Shown here one piece after another: positions 61,371 through 64,000 of a stretch of 64,000 bases of DNA (position 1 is the first letter of the stretch; each line of letters begins with the position of its first letter). The translations under genes and the position numbers were made by a program. Source of the DNA: Eutreptiella sp. 'Long Island Sound 2002'. Lineage: Eukaryota; Euglenozoa; Euglenophyceae; Eutreptiales; Eutreptiaceae. The stretch is from contig OZ038381.1 in the NCBI GenBank assembly GCA_964036045.1, positions 142,142,096 to 142,206,095 of the forward strand. Reading direction: 5' to 3'. A model generated the notes under the pieces. That model saw only the letters and a program-made list of their open reading frames with translations. It was not told the origin of the DNA and did not search any database.

Positions 61371-64000
61371 TTTGACGGATGTATGTCCGTCAAATATTTG
61401 GGGGGTCTACACCCCGGAAATATTTGACGGTTGTATGTCCGTCAAATATTTGCTGCATGGCCATGCGTCAGTTATCTGGGGGATGTAGACCCCCAAAATA
61501 TTTGAAGGATGTATGTCCGTCAAATATTTGGGGGGTCTACACCCCGAAAATATTTGACGGATGTATGTCCGTCAAATATTTTGGGGGGTCTACAGCCCCA
61601 AAATATTTGACGGATGTATGTCCGTCAAATATTTGGGGGGTCTACACCCCGGAAATATTTGACAGATGTATGTCTGTCAAATGCTTGGGGGGTCTACACC
61701 CCAAAAACATTCGACGGATGTATGTCCCTCAAATATTTGACGCATGCCCATGCGTCAGACATCTGGGGGGTGTAGACCCCCAAAATATTTGAAAGGATGT
61801 ATGTCCGTCAAATGTTTGGGGGGTCTACATCCCGAAAATATTTGACGGGTGTATGTCGTCAAATATTTGGGGGGTCTACACCCCCAAAATATTTGACGGC
61901 TGTATGTCCGTCAAATATTTGCTGCATGCCCATGCGTCAGTTATCTGGGGGGTGTAGACCCCCAAAATATTTGACGGATGTATGTCCGGCAAATATTTGG
62001 GGGGTCTACACCCGCAAAATATTAGACGGATGTATGTCCGTCAAATATTTGACGCATGCCCATGCGTCAGTTATCTGGGGGTGTAGACCCACAAAATATT
62101 TGACGGATGTATGTCCGGCAAATATTTGGGGGGTCTACACCCCCAAAGCATTTGACGTATGTACGTCCGTCAAATATTTGACGCATGCCCATGCGTCAGT
62201 TATCTGGGGGGTGTAGACCCCCGAAATATTTGACGGATGTATGTCCGACAAATTTTTGGGGGGTATACACCCCCAAAACATTCGACGGATGTATGTCCGT
62301 CAAATGTTTGGGGGGCGTACAACCCCAAAATATTTGACGGATGTATGTCCGTCAAATGTTTGGGGGGTCTACACCACGAAAATATTTGACGGATGTATGT
62401 CAGTCAAACATTTGGGGGGTCTACACCCTCAAAATATTTGACGGATGTATGTCCGTCAAATATTTGACGCATGCCCATGCGTCAGTTATCTGGGGGGTGT
62501 AGACCCCTAAAATATTTGACGGACGTATGTCCGTCAAATATTTCGGGGATGTAGACCGCCCAAATATTTGAGGGACGTATGTCCGTCAAATATTTGGGGG
62601 GTCTACACCCCCGAAGTATTTGTAAGGATGTATGTCCGTCAAATATTTGGGAGGTCTACACCCCCAAAATATTTGACGGATGTATGTCCGTCAAATATTT
62701 GTGGGGTCTACACCCCCAAAATATTTGACGGCTGTATGTCCGTCAAATATTAGCCGCATGCCCATGCGTCAGTTATCTGGGCGGTGTAGACCCCCAAAAT
62801 ATTTGACGGATGTATGTCCGTCAAATATTTGGGGGGTCTACACCCCCAAAATGTTTGACGGATGTATGTCCGTCAAATATTTGACGCATGCCCATGTGTC
62901 AGTTATCTGGGGGGTGTAGACCCCCCAAATATTTGGGGGATGTATGTCCGTCAAATATTTGACGCATGACCATGCGTCAATTATCTTGGGGGTGTAGAAC
63001 CCAAAATATTTGACGGATGTATGTCCGTCAAATATTTGGCAGGTCTACACCCCCGAAATATTTGACGGATGTATGTCCGTCAAATATTTGGGGGGTCTAC
63101 ACCCCGGAGATATTTGACGGCTGTATGTCCGTCAAATATTTGCTGCATGGCCATGCGTCAGTTATCTGGGGGCTGTAGACCCCCAAAATATTTGACAGAT
63201 GTATGTCCGTCAAATATTTGGGGGGTCTACACCCTGAAAACATTTGACGGATGTATGTCCGTCAAATATTTGGGGGGTCTACACCCCCAAAATATTTGAC
63301 AGATGTATGTCCGTCAAATATTTGGGGGGTCTACACCCCGGAAATATTTGACGGTTGTATGTCCGTCAAATATTTGCTGCATGGCCATGCGTCAGTTATC
63401 TGGGGGATGTAGACCCCCAAAATATTTGACGGATGTATGTCCGTCAAATATTTGGGGGGTCTACACCCCGAAAATATTTGACGGATGTATGTCCGTCAAA
63501 TATTTTGGGGGGTCTACAGCCCCAAAATATTTGACGGATGTATGTCCGTCAAATATTTGGGGGGTCTACGGCCCGGGAATATATTTGACAGATGTATGTC
63601 TGTCAAATGCTTGGGGGGTCTACACCCCAAAAACATTTGACGGATGTATGTCCCTCAAATATTTGACGCATGCCCATGCGTCAGACATCTGGGGGGTGTA
63701 GACCCCCAAAATATTTGACGGACGTATGTCCGTCAAATATTTCGGGGATGTAGACCGCCCAAATATTTGAGGGACGTATGTCCGTCAAATATTTGGGGGG
63801 TCTACACCCCCGAAGTATTTGAAAGGATGTATGTCCGTCAAATATTTGGGAGGTCTACACCCCCAAAATATTTGACGGATGTATGTCCGTCAAATATTTG
63901 GGGGGTCTACACCCCCAAAATATTTGACGGATGTATGTCCGTCAAATGTTTGGGGGGTCTACACCCCGAAAATATTTGACGGGTGTATGTCGTCAAATAT

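Larger units (their letters stand above)
15665..64000. repeat. Dyad-rich satellite array of 52-bp and 78-bp units
   Basis: The basic 52-bp unit has two abutting inverted repeats: arms ATATTTGACGGA / TCCGTCAAATAT around TGTATG, and G-run / C-run arms around TCTACA. The 78-bp unit keeps the first dyad, inserts GACGCATG-CC-CATGCGTC plus AGTTATCT, and carries the G/C dyad with its loop reversed (TGTAGA). Both lengths are multiples of 26. Units alternate irregularly for more than 48 kb and continue past the window. Unit divergence is mostly single substitutions. Short ORFs rich in TDVCPSNIWGVYTPKIFDG are translations of the satellite and are not genes. Confidence 0.95.

Noticed and set aside
15684-64000. 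Many ORFs of 60-150 codons rich in TDVCPSNIWGVYTPKIFDG
   Set aside because: They are translations of the 52/78-bp satellite in several frames and both strands, starting and stopping with unit variants; no gene-like conservation.
15700-64000. CCCCAAAA / TTTTGGGG words resembling ciliate telomere repeats
   Set aside because: They occur once per satellite unit within a longer dyad, never as consecutive telomere repeats.

Overview
The window looks like nuclear DNA of a eukaryote, most likely a protist or alga with a large, repeat-rich genome. The support is a decayed Ty3/gypsy-type LTR retrotransposon, genes that read through only if GT-AG introns are removed, tRNA-derived SINE-like sequences, and about 48 kb of satellite DNA. 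I cannot name the species. No bacterial or organellar gene set, rRNA operon or CRISPR array is visible.

Layout. (1) 1-3928, minus strand: a broken Ty3/gypsy-like retrotransposon with one LTR, a primer-binding site, gag, protease and the first residues of reverse transcriptase. It carries several stops and frameshifts, and a separate G-rich insertion splits gag. (2) 3929-4919: non-coding DNA with a tRNA-related SINE-like unit and a small minisatellite. (3) 4925-10775: a 5.85-kb mobile element, the most interesting object here. It has 25-bp perfect terminal inverted repeats, a 5-bp target duplication (TTGTT), three minus-strand reading blocks and eleven copies of one 20-bp palindrome. Seven of those copies lie in two subterminal groups with about 70-bp spacing, and two lie inside predicted introns. 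(4) 10781-12895, plus strand: a GC-rich, frame-broken gene region into which the element appears to have inserted. (5) 13311-15664: a 10-bp minisatellite that keeps all three minus-strand frames open. (6) 15665 to the window end: a satellite built from 52-bp and 78-bp units made of abutting hairpins. Near its start, four 0.9-kb spacers with tRNA-like structures sit in a 2.47-kb higher-order repeat. Further in are segmental repeats of 130, 1377, 2813 and 3619 bp.

How the parts work together. In the 5.85-kb element the coding block (a 68-aa ORF, a 608-aa ORF and a gene of about 698 aa in four exons) reads away from the right end, where five regularly spaced palindromes precede the first start codon. 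A plausible reading, not proven, is that an element-encoded dimeric protein binds the palindromes at both ends for transposition and near the 5' end for self-regulation. The element's proteins match no family I can name with confidence. Nearly all long ORFs to the right of 13,300 are by-products of repeat composition and are not annotated as genes.
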